From Sodalis sp. dw_96 (GTDB lineage: Bacteria; Pseudomonadota; Gammaproteobacteria; Enterobacterales; Enterobacteriaceae): a DNA stretch of 64,000 nucleotides. The notes under the pieces were generated by a model. It saw only the letters and a program-made list of their open reading frames with translations, ran no database searches and was not told the DNA's origin. Within the stretch, counting starts at the first letter, position 1, and the number at the start of each line of letters is the position of its first letter. The DNA is taken from positions 1 to 64,000 of the forward strand of contig NZ_JAAVUT010000002.1 of NCBI RefSeq assembly GCF_018449575.1, read 5' to 3'. Shown here piece by piece: positions 22,608-32,539 of this stretch. A program made the translations under genes and the position numbers.

Positions 22608-22698
22608 GGCAACGATTTATCCAGCCGGCACCGGATGACAAATAACGGATGCCCCGATTCCCGGCCATCATGTTTGTCACTAAGCATGATGGCCAATT

Positions 22699-23706
22699 TC
22701 ACTTGCCGCCCCCCAGCCGACGCTGCAACTGATCGCGCAGATTTGGCGGCGTGCCCTTGATGGTCAGGGTATCGGTGGCGGGATCCCAAAAAATCCGTTC
22801 CCCCATCAGCGGCGCGTCAAAACTCAGGGTAATACCGCCGCCGCTGCCGGCATACTTGGTCAACTGCCGCAGAGTGCCGCGATCGGCGGGGAAGCTCTCT
22901 TCCAGGGCGTAGCCCTCGCCGCTGGAAAACGCCTGAAAAGACTTATCCCCCACCGGCGGCAGGGCCTCGGATAATTCCACCAGCGCTATCTCTTCACCGG
23001 ATTGCAACTGCTCTTTACAGTAGCTGTAAACCTGCTCGCGCACGGTTTGCCGCTCCTGTTTATCCAACTGCCCCTCGGCGCAATAATCATCCACCGCCTG
23101 CAGCAGGCCGCGATTTTGCGCCTTGGTATCCAGTCCTTCGGCGGCGGCCAGGAAATCCATGAAAAAGTCCGAGACTTTCCGCCCTACCCGCCCTTTCAAA
23201 AAGGTCAGATAGCGGGTAGAAGACGGATTGGTTTCCCATTCGGTAAGATCAATGCGCGCCACGATATCCGCATGATTGATATCGAGGTAATGGGTGCTGC
23301 TGATATCCAACTGCTCATTGACCCGCATACTGCTGCAACTGGAGAGAACCGCGATAAGCAGATATTCCACCGCCAGATAACGGTATTGGCAAAACAGAAC
23401 AATGCCGCCCTCGGCAAACGGATACTTGGCCAGTTCATCGCGCAACCGGCCGGTGGCGGCCCGGGTGAAGGCCAGAAAATCCTCATCGCCCCGGCGGCAA
23501 TGGCGTAATGCCTCGGCCAGCTCGCTGTCGGTATTGAACAGACCGTAGGCTTTGGTCTTGGCGCTGTAGACCCGATGCAGCTCCGCCATCATCTCATCCA
23601 CCGCCGCGTTCGGCTGCAACAGCGAATCCCGCAAAATCAGCTCCAGCGTTTGCTCATCGCGTTTAATAAGTTGATGCAACGCAATCTGGTCAATATCCAG
23701 ACTCAT
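22699..23706 (-). CDS. yejK: Nucleoid-associated protein YejK (NdpA)
   Basis: 335 residues, the same length as E. coli YejK. It is a 37-kDa nucleoid-associated protein family member, found on the nucleoid and reported to interact with topoisomerases. Typical stretches are [62 protein letters not shown] and [21 protein letters not shown]. Divergent from yejL with a 178-bp gap. Confidence 0.95.
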   Translation of the reverse strand: MSLDIDQIALHQLIKRDEQTLELILRDSLLQPNAAVDEMMAELHRVYSAKTKAYGLFNTDSELAEALRHCRRGDEDFLAFTRAATGRLRDELAKYPFAEGGIVLFCQYRYLAVEYLLIAVLSSCSSMRVNEQLDISSTHYLDINHADIVARIDLTEWETNPSSTRYLTFLKGRVGRKVSDFFMDFLAAAEGLDTKAQNRGLLQAVDDYCAEGQLDKQERQTVREQVYSYCKEQLQSGEEIALVELSEALPPVGDKSFQAFSSGEGYALEESFPADRGTLRQLTKYAGSGGGITLSFDAPLMGERIFWDPATDTLTIKGTPPNLRDQLQRRLGGGK

Positions 23707-23884
23707 GATTTATTCTCCTTCTGGTGAGAGGCGTATTCAAACACCGAATAGCCTTCCCCCGCAACCGGAGTTGCAACGGTTAGCGGCAATCCGTGCGCCG
23801 CGGACAGGAAAAATATAAAAATGCGGAAAAAGAGGTGTTGATACGGTAAGATAGCGGGTTTTAAGGGGTTATGAAGAATATATT

Positions 23885-24112
23885 ATGCCGCAAGCATCCC
23901 GTTACAGCGACGAGCAGATTGAAACATTACTAAACGAACTCTCGGCGGTGCTGACGCAGCATCGTGCGCCGACGGATTTATCATTAATGGTTTTGGGTAA
24001 CATGATTACCCATATAATCAATACCAGCGTATCGCCTGAGCAACGGAAAACCCTGGCTCGCTCGTTCAGCGAGGCCTTGCTGTCTTCCGTCCGCGAAGCC
24101 GACATGCATTAA
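23885..24112 (+). CDS. yejL: UPF0352 family protein YejL
   Basis: 75 residues, YejL-type small helical protein ([35 protein letters not shown]). Function unknown. It lies 19 bp upstream of yejM and is probably cotranscribed. Confidence 0.93.
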   Translation: MPQASRYSDEQIETLLNELSAVLTQHRAPTDLSLMVLGNMITHIINTSVSPEQRKTLARSFSEALLSSVREADMH

Positions 24113-24131
24113 TTAGCTGCCAAAACTGATT

Positions 24132-25907
24132 ATGGTGACAAATAGCCAGCGCTACCGTGACAAAGTTTCCCAAATGATCAGTTGGGGTCACTGGTTCGCA
24201 CTCTTCAATATTCTGCTTAGCCTCGGGCTGGGCAGCCGCTATTTGCTCGTCGCCGACTGGCCGGGGTCGCTGCCTGGCCGCACCTACGCGTTTGTCAGCT
24301 GGCTCGGTCATTTCAGCTTTATCGGCTTCACGCTGTATTTACTGGTGATCTTCCCGCTGACCTTTGTTGTCATGTCCCAGCGCCTGATGCGTTTCTTATC
24401 GGCAATCATCGCTACCGCCGGTTTAACGCTGCTACTGGTGGATACCGAAGTCTTTACCCGCTTCCATCTGCATCTTAATCCGGTGGTCTGGGAATTGGTG
24501 GTCAACCCGGATGAGGGGGAATTGGCGCGGGATTGGCAGTTGATGTTTATCGGCATCCCGGTAATATTTCTTATTGAAATGCTGTTCGCCACCTGGAGCT
24601 GGCAGAAATTACGCAGCCTCAACCGGCATAAAATCGGCAAGCCCATTGCCGTACTGCTGATCTGTGCTTTCTTCGCTTCTCATATCCTATATATCTGGGC
24701 GGACGCTAACTTTTATCGCCCCATCACCATGCAGCGGGCCAATCTGCCCTTGTCTTATCCCATGACCGCCCGCCGCTTCCTGGAGCGCCATGGTTTGCTG
24801 GACGCCCGTGAATATGAACGCCGGCTGGTGCGGCAAGGGAATCCCGAAGCGGTGGCGGTGGAGTATCCGTTAAGTCCCCTCACGTTCCAGAAGACCGGTA
24901 GCGGCTACAATCTGCTGATTATCACCACCGGCGCATTGCGTAACGACACCCTGGCGCAACGCATGCCGGCCTTAAAGCAGTTCGCCGATCAAAACGTGTT
25001 TTTCACTAACCATTTCAGTACCGGCAATCGTTCCGACACCGGGCTGTTCGGCCTGTTTTACGGTATCTCCTCCTCTTATCTGGACGGGATCCTGGCATCG
25101 CGCAAAACGTCGGTACTATTGGACTCTCTGGGCAAACAGGGATATCAGTTAAGCCTGTTCTCTTCCAACGGTTTCAGCAGTCCTTTGGACCGACAGGCAC
25201 TGCTTACCGACTTCAGCCTGCCGGAACCCGTAGGTCAAACAGACGGGCAAACCGCTCAGCAATGGCAGAAATGGCGATCGGCCTATTCCGGCACGGCGCC
25301 CTGGTTCTCTTTTGTCGAGTTCAACGGTACCGATATCAACGCCGACCAGAACAACACGCCGGCCCTTGCCCGCCAATATCAGCAGGGCGCACAGCATCTG
25401 GACGGGTATATCGGACAAATACTCGCAACACTGCGCGACAAGGGCGACCTGGATCGCACCGTGGTTATCATCACCGCCACCAACGGCGTAGAGCTGAACG
25501 ATGGCGATAACGGGCGCTGGGAGGCCGGTACCCGCCTTAACCGTCCCCAGTTGCAGGTTCCCCTGGTGGTTCACTGGCCGGGCACACCGCCGCAGTTAAT
25601 CGAGAAGCTGACCGATCATAATGATATTACCGCCACCCTGATGCAGCGTTTGCTGCACAGTACCACCGACCCCAGCGATTATACCCAGGGCGAAGACCTG
25701 TTCGCTGTGCAGCGGCGTAACGATTGGGTGGTGAGCGGTGATAACGGTACGTTGGCCATCACGACGCCGACCCAGACTATTTTGTTGCAAAGCGACGGCG
25801 ATTACCGCACCTACGACGTGAAAGGTGAACGGATTCACCATGCAAAACCACAGTTAGCGCTGCTGTTACAGGTGCTGACAGACGAAAAACGCTTTATTGC
25901 CAACTAA
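24132..25907 (+). CDS. yejM: Inner-membrane metal-independent hydrolase-fold protein YejM (PbgA, LapC)
   Basis: 591 residues. Five N-terminal membrane segments (to about residue 195) precede a basic linker and a periplasmic sulfatase/alkaline-phosphatase-fold domain with ITTGALRNDT, STGNRSDTGLFGLFYG and ITATNG. YejM is an essential regulator of lipopolysaccharide synthesis: it binds LPS and LapB and so controls FtsH degradation of LpxC. It lies immediately upstream of the tRNA-Pro gene, as in E. coli. Confidence 0.95.
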   Translation: MVTNSQRYRDKVSQMISWGHWFALFNILLSLGLGSRYLLVADWPGSLPGRTYAFVSWLGHFSFIGFTLYLLVIFPLTFVVMSQRLMRFLSAIIATAGLTLLLVDTEVFTRFHLHLNPVVWELVVNPDEGELARDWQLMFIGIPVIFLIEMLFATWSWQKLRSLNRHKIGKPIAVLLICAFFASHILYIWADANFYRPITMQRANLPLSYPMTARRFLERHGLLDAREYERRLVRQGNPEAVAVEYPLSPLTFQKTGSGYNLLIITTGALRNDTLAQRMPALKQFADQNVFFTNHFSTGNRSDTGLFGLFYGISSSYLDGILASRKTSVLLDSLGKQGYQLSLFSSNGFSSPLDRQALLTDFSLPEPVGQTDGQTAQQWQKWRSAYSGTAPWFSFVEFNGTDINADQNNTPALARQYQQGAQHLDGYIGQILATLRDKGDLDRTVVIITATNGVELNDGDNGRWEAGTRLNRPQLQVPLVVHWPGTPPQLIEKLTDHNDITATLMQRLLHSTTDPSDYTQGEDLFAVQRRNDWVVSGDNGTLAITTPTQTILLQSDGDYRTYDVKGERIHHAKPQLALLLQVLTDEKRFIAN

Positions 25908-25942
25908 CCGCTTAAATCTAAAGCAGTCAATTCAATGGGCTA

Positions 25943-25970
25943 TTGCAATCGACGCAGGAAAAGGTAGTAT
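25943..25970 (+). promoter_or_regulatory. Promoter of the tRNA-Pro gene
   Basis: TTGCAA and TAGTAT are separated by 16 bases, followed by the GC-rich discriminator GGCGCCC. That arrangement is typical of stringently controlled stable-RNA promoters. The mature tRNA begins 16 bases after the -10 box. Confidence 0.65.
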
Positions 25971-25985
25971 AGGCGCCCATGAAGT

Positions 25986-26062
25986 CGGCATGTAGCGCAG
26001 CCTGGTAGCGCACCGTCATGGGGTGTCGGGGGTCGGAGGTTCGAATCCTCTCATGCCGACCA
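25986..26062 (+). tRNA. proL: tRNA-Pro, anticodon GGG
   Basis: 77 nt including an encoded CCA. The acceptor arms CGGCATG / CATGCCG pair, the D arm is GCGCAGCCTGGTAGCGC, and the anticodon GGG is at 26020-26022 after the invariant T33. The T arm is GGAGG-TTCGAAT-CCTCT. Nearly identical to E. coli proL, which also follows yejM. Its 3' half is the left attachment site of the island, and integration leaves the gene intact. Confidence 0.96.
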
Positions 26063-26074
26063 ATCCATCCCAAG
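26046..26074 (+). other. attL: left copy of a 29-bp direct repeat
   Basis: Identical over 29 bp to 36929-36957. It covers the T-arm 3' strand, acceptor stem and CCA of the tRNA, plus 12 bases downstream. This is the expected core site for a tyrosine integrase. Confidence 0.93.
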
Positions 26075-26191
26075 GTTTTGTCCATTGATGTCCAGACAAG
26101 GCCAGTAAAAAATTAAAAAACAGCAAGTTATCATGACTTGCTGTTTTTTATTGTCCAATACATTCCCTCTTGATACAGTGAAATCCACAGC

Positions 26192-26214
26192 TTTTAGGCA
26201 TACCTTTGGGCATA
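26192..26214 (+). promoter_or_regulatory. Candidate integrase arm-binding site near attL
   Basis: A 23-bp stretch with two GGCATA half-sites 12 bp apart, matched at 21 of 23 positions by 36845-36867 near attR in the same orientation. Position beside both attachment sites suggests arm-type sites for the integrase or a directionality factor. Confidence 0.5.
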
Positions 26215-26279
26215 GGCATGGCCGGATGGATGATTCGCTATGCCTAAGCCGCAAGTCATTTTGTGTGGGGGAATGGCAT

Positions 26280-27512
26280 ATGGCTCGTCAAACCAAACCG
26301 CTGAACAATACCGAGGTCAAAAACGCCAGGGCAACCACCCGTCCGCTTGTGCTCTATGATGGCGACGGCCTGGAGCTTCAGGTGACGCCAACCGGATCCA
26401 AACTCTGGCGTTTACGTTATTACCGGCCCCATACCCGCAAACGGGCGATGATGAGCCTGGGCGCGTATCCAGCTGTCTCGCTGGCTGATGCCCGTCAGCT
26501 ACGCGAACAAGCGCGAACTCTCCTTAGCAAGGATATCGATCCGCAGGAGCATCAACGCAGCGAACAGCTACGCAAGAAACAGGCCCGTGAAAGTACCTTC
26601 GAGATAGTCACCGCACAATGGTATAAAACCAAGCAATCCGCCGGATTGGCAGAGCATACCCTGAATGATATCTGGCGCTCCCTGAACAAATATGTGTTCC
26701 CTCATATTGGTTCCCTAGGCATCGCCAGTATCACCGCCCAGCAGTTTATTGGCGCATTGGAGCCTACACGCGCCGCCGGTAAATTGGAAACCGTCAAACG
26801 GCTTACGCAGCGCATCAATGAAGTCATGGACTATGCGCTAAATGCCGGACTGGTCACCACCAATCCGGCGGCCCGTATTGGCCGGGTGTTTGAAAAGCCC
26901 AAAGTCCGGCACCGCCCTGCCCTGCGTCCTGAACAAATGCCGGACCTGATGCGCTCCTTGTCTGTGGCCAGTATTCACCGTCAAACCCGCTGCGTGATTG
27001 AATGGCAACTGCTGACCATGACCCGGCCAGCGGAAGCGTCCAGTGCAAGTTGGACCGATATCGATGTCACTGCCAGGGAATGGCATATCCCGGCAGGACG
27101 GATGAAGATGAAGCGCGAGCATATTATCCCGCTTTCGCCGCAGGCGCTCCGCTTGCTTGAGGTAATGCGGCCTATCAGCCAGCACCGGGAATATGTCTTC
27201 CCCAGTAACCGGCATCCGCTGGAGCCGATGAGCAGCCAGACGGCTAACATGGCGCTCAAGCGCATGGGGTTCAAGGATGTGCTGGTTGCCCATGGTATGC
27301 GAGCTATGGCGTCAACCGCGCTCAATGAGCAGGGGTTTCCCCCGGACGTTATCGAAGCCGCGCTGGCACATATTGATACCAATGAAGTGCGCCGGGCTTA
27401 TAACCGGGCGCAGTATTTACAGCAGCGCCGGGAAATGATGGACTGGTGGGGAAATTATGTCGAGCAGGCCGCCATCGGCAACCTCAGCATCGCGGTGGCT
27501 CTGGGTGCGTGA
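26280..27512 (+). CDS. P4-type tyrosine integrase
   Basis: 410 residues from the ATG at 26280 (MARQTKPLNNTEVKNAR, the usual family start), preceded by GGGGGAA; the longer in-phase frame has no family similarity. An N-terminal DUF4102 arm-binding domain is followed by the SAM-like core-binding domain and the catalytic domain. The visible active-site set is Arg249 (TMTRPAE), His338 and Arg341 (HGMR), His364 (LAHID) and Tyr374 (RRAYNRAQY). It recombines attP with the tRNA-Pro 3' end. It appears intact, so the island may still excise; no excisionase gene was recognised. Confidence 0.94.
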   Translation: MARQTKPLNNTEVKNARATTRPLVLYDGDGLELQVTPTGSKLWRLRYYRPHTRKRAMMSLGAYPAVSLADARQLREQARTLLSKDIDPQEHQRSEQLRKKQARESTFEIVTAQWYKTKQSAGLAEHTLNDIWRSLNKYVFPHIGSLGIASITAQQFIGALEPTRAAGKLETVKRLTQRINEVMDYALNAGLVTTNPAARIGRVFEKPKVRHRPALRPEQMPDLMRSLSVASIHRQTRCVIEWQLLTMTRPAEASSASWTDIDVTAREWHIPAGRMKMKREHIIPLSPQALRLLEVMRPISQHREYVFPSNRHPLEPMSSQTANMALKRMGFKDVLVAHGMRAMASTALNEQGFPPDVIEAALAHIDTNEVRRAYNRAQYLQQRREMMDWWGNYVEQAAIGNLSIAVALGA

Positions 27513-27890
27513 TAATAGGTAGGGACAGGCCCCTTGCTCTTGCCCTGCTCCCCATTTTTCTCCCCACTTTTATAGCGTCCAGATTATCCCCCACCTGTTT
27601 TCCGGTGATACAGGCTCAACCCAGGCAGAATGCGGCTTTCGGGTTGGTACCCCACTTTATGTCTATATATAGCCGGAAAGTGGGGAGAAATCGTGATTGC
27701 GAAGCGGCTCTACCCATAGGGTTTCACTTGGGTGCCACTTACTCCGCCGCTTTATCCGAAGTTGATCAGGGCACACGTTTCATCGGTTAGGACTACCTTA
27801 ACCTTACAACCGAGTACCATCATTACTTTAATCGTTACAGTAGATCCGATAAAAAAGACGGCTACCTTATCACCTGGCCAACGGGAAGTC

Positions 27891-28124
27891 TTAAATATAG
27901 GTATGAAACACGCATTTCGTCACGGCAAATGATCGACGCAACTGGTGGTTTCGTTGGCGCAGCGATTTATACTCAGTAGTCATACTGCTAAAGGTTTTAT
28001 TTAATACCTGATATTCATCAGACAAACGGGTATGCCGCGCATCCAATTGTTTAGCGGCATTAAGCAACCCGCGCATTTCGTTAAACAATTGCTGCATCGC
28101 GGCATGTTGTTCTAGCTTTGGCAA
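27891..28124 (-). CDS. Small predicted coiled-coil protein, possibly a fragment
   Basis: 77 residues, predicted mostly helical with heptad-like spacing (MQQLFNEMRGLLNAAKQLD, then LRQRNHQLRR). I do not recognise the family; length and character recall accessory mobilization proteins, but no specific motif supports that. No strong ribosome-binding site is visible. It may be the remnant of a longer gene. Confidence 0.3.
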   Translation of the reverse strand: MPKLEQHAAMQQLFNEMRGLLNAAKQLDARHTRLSDEYQVLNKTFSSMTTEYKSLRQRNHQLRRSFAVTKCVFHTYI

Positions 28125-28234
28125 TTGCCATTAGCTTTCGGAGAATCAACGTGAAGATATCTGCGTACCTGTAGCTATGTTGATTTTAGCAGCAAAAATA
28201 TTTAAGGCGGCGCGAGCGCATTACGAAAATAGTC

Positions 28235-28515
28235 TTAGCGGTTTAGACTCCTGGCTTTTAGCGCCTGACATTTCACCTCATAGCCTACTAGCCCTTTAGC
28301 AATACCTTCGGCGCCGTATTGACCGGCAAAAATGATCCGTTCGATAACGAGAAAGAACGATTGCAATTTTTCTTTACGACAGCCCTTACCTTTGCTACTG
28401 GGTTTGGCCCGATGGTATAGTTGCATAACTCCAACCACTGGTGAATTAACAGCTCGGTGTTGAACAACAAATACGAGCCACAAAACATAAACATGCTGCC
28501 CACCGATCTAAGCAC
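28235..28515 (-). pseudogene. Frameshifted relic, possibly a DNA methyltransferase fragment
   Basis: Two overlapping minus-strand frames read as one broken protein: one gives LRSVGSMFMFCGSYLLFN ... NPVAK, the other continues SSKGKGCRKEKLQSFFLVIE. The pattern of a Gly-Ser-hydrophobic strand, then NP, then a basic stretch recalls the C-terminal half of N6-adenine or N4-cytosine DNA methyltransferases. The catalytic motif lies outside the preserved part, so the assignment is weak. Confidence 0.3.
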
Positions 28516-28830
28516 TCGTCAGAGTTCTGCTAGTATGCCATCCAACCAGGATAAATAATTCTCGACGTGACACCCTCAGATTAACATATTTGCATTCCTT
28601 GGTCTGGTAGTACGGAGTGTAAATAACTTCAATACAGTCGTTAGGGACGATTTTGAATTAATAGAAGAGAATTGACGTTAACAAACGTAAAAATGGTTAA
28701 ATTACAATTATTTTCGATAGACCAGAGATTCCTTTTTTAAGTTCAATAAAAAACAACTGGTCATCATTAAAATCACCAACAGAACATATGATAAGTTGGT
28801 GATTTTAACTATTAACATAACAGCAAACTA

Positions 28831-31299
28831 TTATATATTAATTTCATTAACAATTTCTACAGCATTATTAATTTTCGCTTCATTATCGATAGCAATCGTA
28901 TTACTAACTGACGCGTAAATATCCAGATCTGTATCACCAACGTCCAAAGAAACTATAAGTGAGTATCTGACACTTTGCAATGCTCTATTGTCTTTGAACG
29001 ATCTATTTTTCCACCAACCTGAAACAGGATAAACTGCTAGAATATTTCTTGTTGATAAGTCAGATGCTATCCCTTTCCATGTATCTTGATGGAGAGATCC
29101 TCTTCTTCTTAATGCATCACCAAGAAACCATCCGGTATTATCAGCAGCTTCATAATCATCGTCTTCTTGATTAATTCTTGTTATAAACGAATTAATATTT
29201 TCAGTACTATTGATCATTTTAAACCTAAGACCGTGTGACTGATATCTGAATCTACTTTTGTACGATTTTCTTCCAGGATTTGGCTCAATGAAATAAGATA
29301 GAGTAACTCTTAACTTAACCTCGGAAGCGCCTAGAATGATTAATTCCTCAGCAGGCCAAGGAAGTTTAATAAGATTCATTTCATTCATTTTAACTTCGCC
29401 ATTAACGATCTTATATGGCTTGAGTGTTTCTTGACAAATCATTGTCAGATAAGAATTACTGCTATTTATAGTCCTATTATAATTGGGTACACCGTGACCA
29501 AAAGCCCTTAACAAATTTTCTTTACAATCCTTAGGCTTGAGCCCTTGTGCAGAATCAACCTCGACCATGTGTAGCATCTCAGGTGTCCAGGCAGCAGAGT
29601 GAACGATTAGACCCCTTATAGTTTCCGGCCAAAAACCTGGGTATGTAGACCATAAATTTGCCGCTAACCTTGTTGTTAAAGCAGTGGCTGCACTTGTTTC
29701 ACGATGATCTGTAAATAAAGCCCCCCCAGCTGTGAGACCGGAGGTAGTAGCTAATGAGACACAATCGGCATTTGTATAAGATACGGAATCAGGTGATATA
29801 AGTATATTTCCACCTTCCTCGACTATATCTGGTTTGAACGGTCCTTCTTTTTTCCAATCCCAGTTTATTGAAGTACGAGATGTTGGGCATAAACCACCAG
29901 AAGCTGCTTGTGGAGTCCAATCACGGAACGAAGCTTCACTAATTGATACTTTTTGCGTGTAAGCACCTACTGTAAGTGCATTCCAAGATTGCGCAGGATC
30001 TTCAATAGCAAATTCTCTGTTGACAGCGGGATATCTATTTAGCAAACTCAAGTCTCTAATATTTCCCGCGCTAATAATAAATATATTATTTCCTATTCCC
30101 GAAAAGTTTATCTGATCTATCTCAGCGGACCAAGATGTTGGCTGTCCAGACAATCCATCGTTATCTGTTGTAACAGCTAAAGAAAATATTTTGTTATTAT
30201 CAATATTTTCTCGAGATTTACTTACAGAAAAATACATCAATGCACCATAAAGCTCTTTATCTGAATCATTATTCGGGGGTAAAATTCTGCAAGTTTCAAG
30301 CAAATAGGGAATATTTATAGAGTCCTCGGACACAATTACATCTGCAAGATCTCCGTATAAAATCAAGCCAGCTTGGCGCGTACCATGATCATTTTCAATA
30401 TCAAAATCAGGCCAAGCAGAATCCCAAGAATAATTAAGGCGAGGATTTGTAGCAATGCTTATCAATGGATGATTGTAGTTTACACCCCCATCCAAAATCA
30501 CAGCTGAGACATCATTATTATCTCCTATAATAACCCTACTCAGAATTGAACGAACCCAGTCTGCCTGGTCATGAGGATTTTGGGTTAAGATAAAATGAGG
30601 GGTATCAACGACCAGCCTTAACTCTTGTAAACAAGAGATAAGCACCAAAGATTTTTTTAATTCATTAATTGATGCTTTCACCACCACCACTGAAACCATG
30701 CCAAATAATATTTTACTTTTCCCAACAGAAATATTATTATTTCGGCAATAATTAAGAAAATTATCAACTTCAGTCCTATCGAAGCTTCGAACTGTCAACC
30801 AAACTTCCCACCACAAGACAGCATTTTCATCAGGATAAAGACTCTGATGTGATGTAAAAAAAGACTGTATATCTGCAATACGAATTGTGTGAACATTATC
30901 AAAAAGATTATTATTAGAAACTTTCTTAAGTTGTTCAGCATAAGTTGTTATTTTATTTTGCAGATATAATCTTTTATTTTCAGGAATAAATACTGTGACC
31001 ATTTGCACATTATTCACAAAATTAACATTGCACAACCTGATACTTTTATTGTCCAGTGAGTCAATATTTATTTCGTAACCAGGCATGCTTTCAAAAGTTA
31101 AAAATATTCCTTTTTCCGATTCTTCACCGAAGTCTAGAGTAACACTTAATGGATAGCTTATTAAGGTTTGTAATAATGTTTGGCCGTGATACTGTCTTTC
31201 TTCTGTTGTGCGTTTGAATTTTAAAAAGCTTCCAAATCCATTAGCCTTATATTCTTCTGATAAAGCATAACCTTCTATCAATAAATGTCGATAATCCAT
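28831..31299 (-). CDS. ietS: Subtilisin-like serine protease, IetS-like toxin/effector
   Basis: 822 residues. An N-terminal region of about 250 residues without a recognised domain precedes an S8 subtilase domain with a complete triad: Asp270 (VILDGGV), His305 (NDHGTRQ) and Ser536 (ETSAATAL). The oxyanion Asn is likely in ISAGN. No signal peptide, so it is cytoplasmic. It lies 15 bp downstream of an AAA ATPase gene on the same strand. ATPase plus cytoplasmic subtilase is the architecture of IetAS, described on Agrobacterium Ti plasmids as a toxin-antitoxin-like stability module and later reported as anti-phage. Strongly AT-rich relative to the core genome. Confidence 0.8.
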   Translation of the reverse strand: MDYRHLLIEGYALSEEYKANGFGSFLKFKRTTEERQYHGQTLLQTLISYPLSVTLDFGEESEKGIFLTFESMPGYEINIDSLDNKSIRLCNVNFVNNVQMVTVFIPENKRLYLQNKITTYAEQLKKVSNNNLFDNVHTIRIADIQSFFTSHQSLYPDENAVLWWEVWLTVRSFDRTEVDNFLNYCRNNNISVGKSKILFGMVSVVVVKASINELKKSLVLISCLQELRLVVDTPHFILTQNPHDQADWVRSILSRVIIGDNNDVSAVILDGGVNYNHPLISIATNPRLNYSWDSAWPDFDIENDHGTRQAGLILYGDLADVIVSEDSINIPYLLETCRILPPNNDSDKELYGALMYFSVSKSRENIDNNKIFSLAVTTDNDGLSGQPTSWSAEIDQINFSGIGNNIFIISAGNIRDLSLLNRYPAVNREFAIEDPAQSWNALTVGAYTQKVSISEASFRDWTPQAASGGLCPTSRTSINWDWKKEGPFKPDIVEEGGNILISPDSVSYTNADCVSLATTSGLTAGGALFTDHRETSAATALTTRLAANLWSTYPGFWPETIRGLIVHSAAWTPEMLHMVEVDSAQGLKPKDCKENLLRAFGHGVPNYNRTINSSNSYLTMICQETLKPYKIVNGEVKMNEMNLIKLPWPAEELIILGASEVKLRVTLSYFIEPNPGRKSYKSRFRYQSHGLRFKMINSTENINSFITRINQEDDDYEAADNTGWFLGDALRRRGSLHQDTWKGIASDLSTRNILAVYPVSGWWKNRSFKDNRALQSVRYSLIVSLDVGDTDLDIYASVSNTIAIDNEAKINNAVEIVNEINI

Positions 31300-31314
31300 A
31301 TAACCAACCTTTTA

Positions 31315-32328
31315 TCAAAATTTTCTATTTTCTATTGCTTTGATAATCGATTCATTATTAATTTCGGTTTTCAAAAGAATAGAGTCCTTGGCGACATCAT
31401 CACAAGCTTTTGCGATATCAGCATAGCTTGAACCATCAGCTACTTTGCAAATATCATCCCAAGCTAAATTTTTTGCATTAAACAATGACAATCTATTCAT
31501 GATGGCTTCCTTGGCTTGCTCGGCGGAAGGATTATTATATTTTATAATTCCATCGAATCGTCTGAATAACGCGGAGTCAAGCATATTCTGATTGTTAGTT
31601 GCGCATATTATTAAGCTTTCAGAGAAATCTTCTTCAAGGAATGTAAGAAATGAATTTAGAACGCGGCGTATCTCTCCCACATCATTATCGCTATTTCGAT
31701 GTGCACCGATAGCATCAAACTCATCGAACAAATAAACTGCTTTTTCTTTAGAGATAGCATCAAATATCTGTCTCAATTTTGAAGCTGTTTCACCCAAGAA
31801 TCGTGTTATTAAAGCATCAAATTGAATAGTGTATAAGCTAAGATTTAACTCAGTAGCAAGAACCTTAGCTGTAAGTGTTTTGCCTGTACCAGGAGGCCCT
31901 GACAATAAAATTTTACGCCGTGGAAACAACCCAAATCTTGCAAGAATATCCTTCTGCCTATACTCTAAAATTACTCGCTGAAGCTCTGATAAACTGCTAT
32001 CACTCAAGATCATTGTATTCAGTTTTATCTTAGAATATGTTTTTTGCAGTAAAGCAGAATTTGCTTCTCCATTCTTATAGTTTGAACGGTCAGCGTTATC
32101 ATTTTTAAATGCAGGTTTTATGTACTCACGTTCGTTTGTATTTTGGACCTTATAAACAATGCCTCTTATTTCTTCAGCCAACCGTGAATGCCCAATTTTT
32201 TCTTCTTTTGCTGCTATCTGCAAAGCGGTTGCATAAAACCTAGGAGCGTCTCCCTCTGAGAAAAGTTTAATGAGTGCTTTGATCTGCTCTGCGGTTGCCA
32301 TAGTCTGTAAATTTTCTCTAAATGTCAT
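31315..32328 (-). CDS. ietA: AAA ATPase, IetA-like partner of the subtilase
   Basis: 337 residues, or 328 if the second ATG (32301, MATAEQIKALIK) is used; that start has an AGAGAA upstream and looks more natural. A helical N-terminal region is followed by a single AAA+ module: Walker A GPPGTGKT (144-151), Walker B VYLFDEFD with Asp202-Glu203, sensor 1 in CATNN (about 245), and Arg fingers in FRRFD (256-257). Spastin/FtsH-type AAA domains remodel proteins. In IetAS the ATPase restrains the protease. It forms an operon with the subtilase. Confidence 0.82.
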   Translation of the reverse strand: MTFRENLQTMATAEQIKALIKLFSEGDAPRFYATALQIAAKEEKIGHSRLAEEIRGIVYKVQNTNEREYIKPAFKNDNADRSNYKNGEANSALLQKTYSKIKLNTMILSDSSLSELQRVILEYRQKDILARFGLFPRRKILLSGPPGTGKTLTAKVLATELNLSLYTIQFDALITRFLGETASKLRQIFDAISKEKAVYLFDEFDAIGAHRNSDNDVGEIRRVLNSFLTFLEEDFSESLIICATNNQNMLDSALFRRFDGIIKYNNPSAEQAKEAIMNRLSLFNAKNLAWDDICKVADGSSYADIAKACDDVAKDSILLKTEINNESIIKAIENRKF

Positions 32329-32539
32329 TATGGTAAGTATCGCACTATGTTATAGAATTTTCTATATCGTATGTCTCGAAACTAAAGCATAGACCGAAAA
32401 TCTCATTATCTATGTGTGCGTTTCAGCAATGGTGTGGATCTGGTCTAAGGTCAGTACAGTGGCATCGACACATCCAAATGTCACCTTCGAATGCCCCACG
32501 CGAAACTGATACGTCCCCAGCCCTCATCACATAATATCT

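Larger units (their letters stand above)
27513..28830. other. Island stretch with decayed genes only
   Basis: About 1.3 kb without an intact recognisable gene. It holds a short coiled-coil frame on the minus strand (27891-28124), a frameshifted relic (28235-28515), and an AT-rich tail (28550-28830) downstream of the subtilase gene. Confidence 0.55.

Noticed and set aside
26133..26279. Longer integrase start upstream of 26280
   Set aside because: The added 49 residues lack family similarity and the DNA there holds the candidate arm-binding site; 26280 has a good ribosome-binding site.
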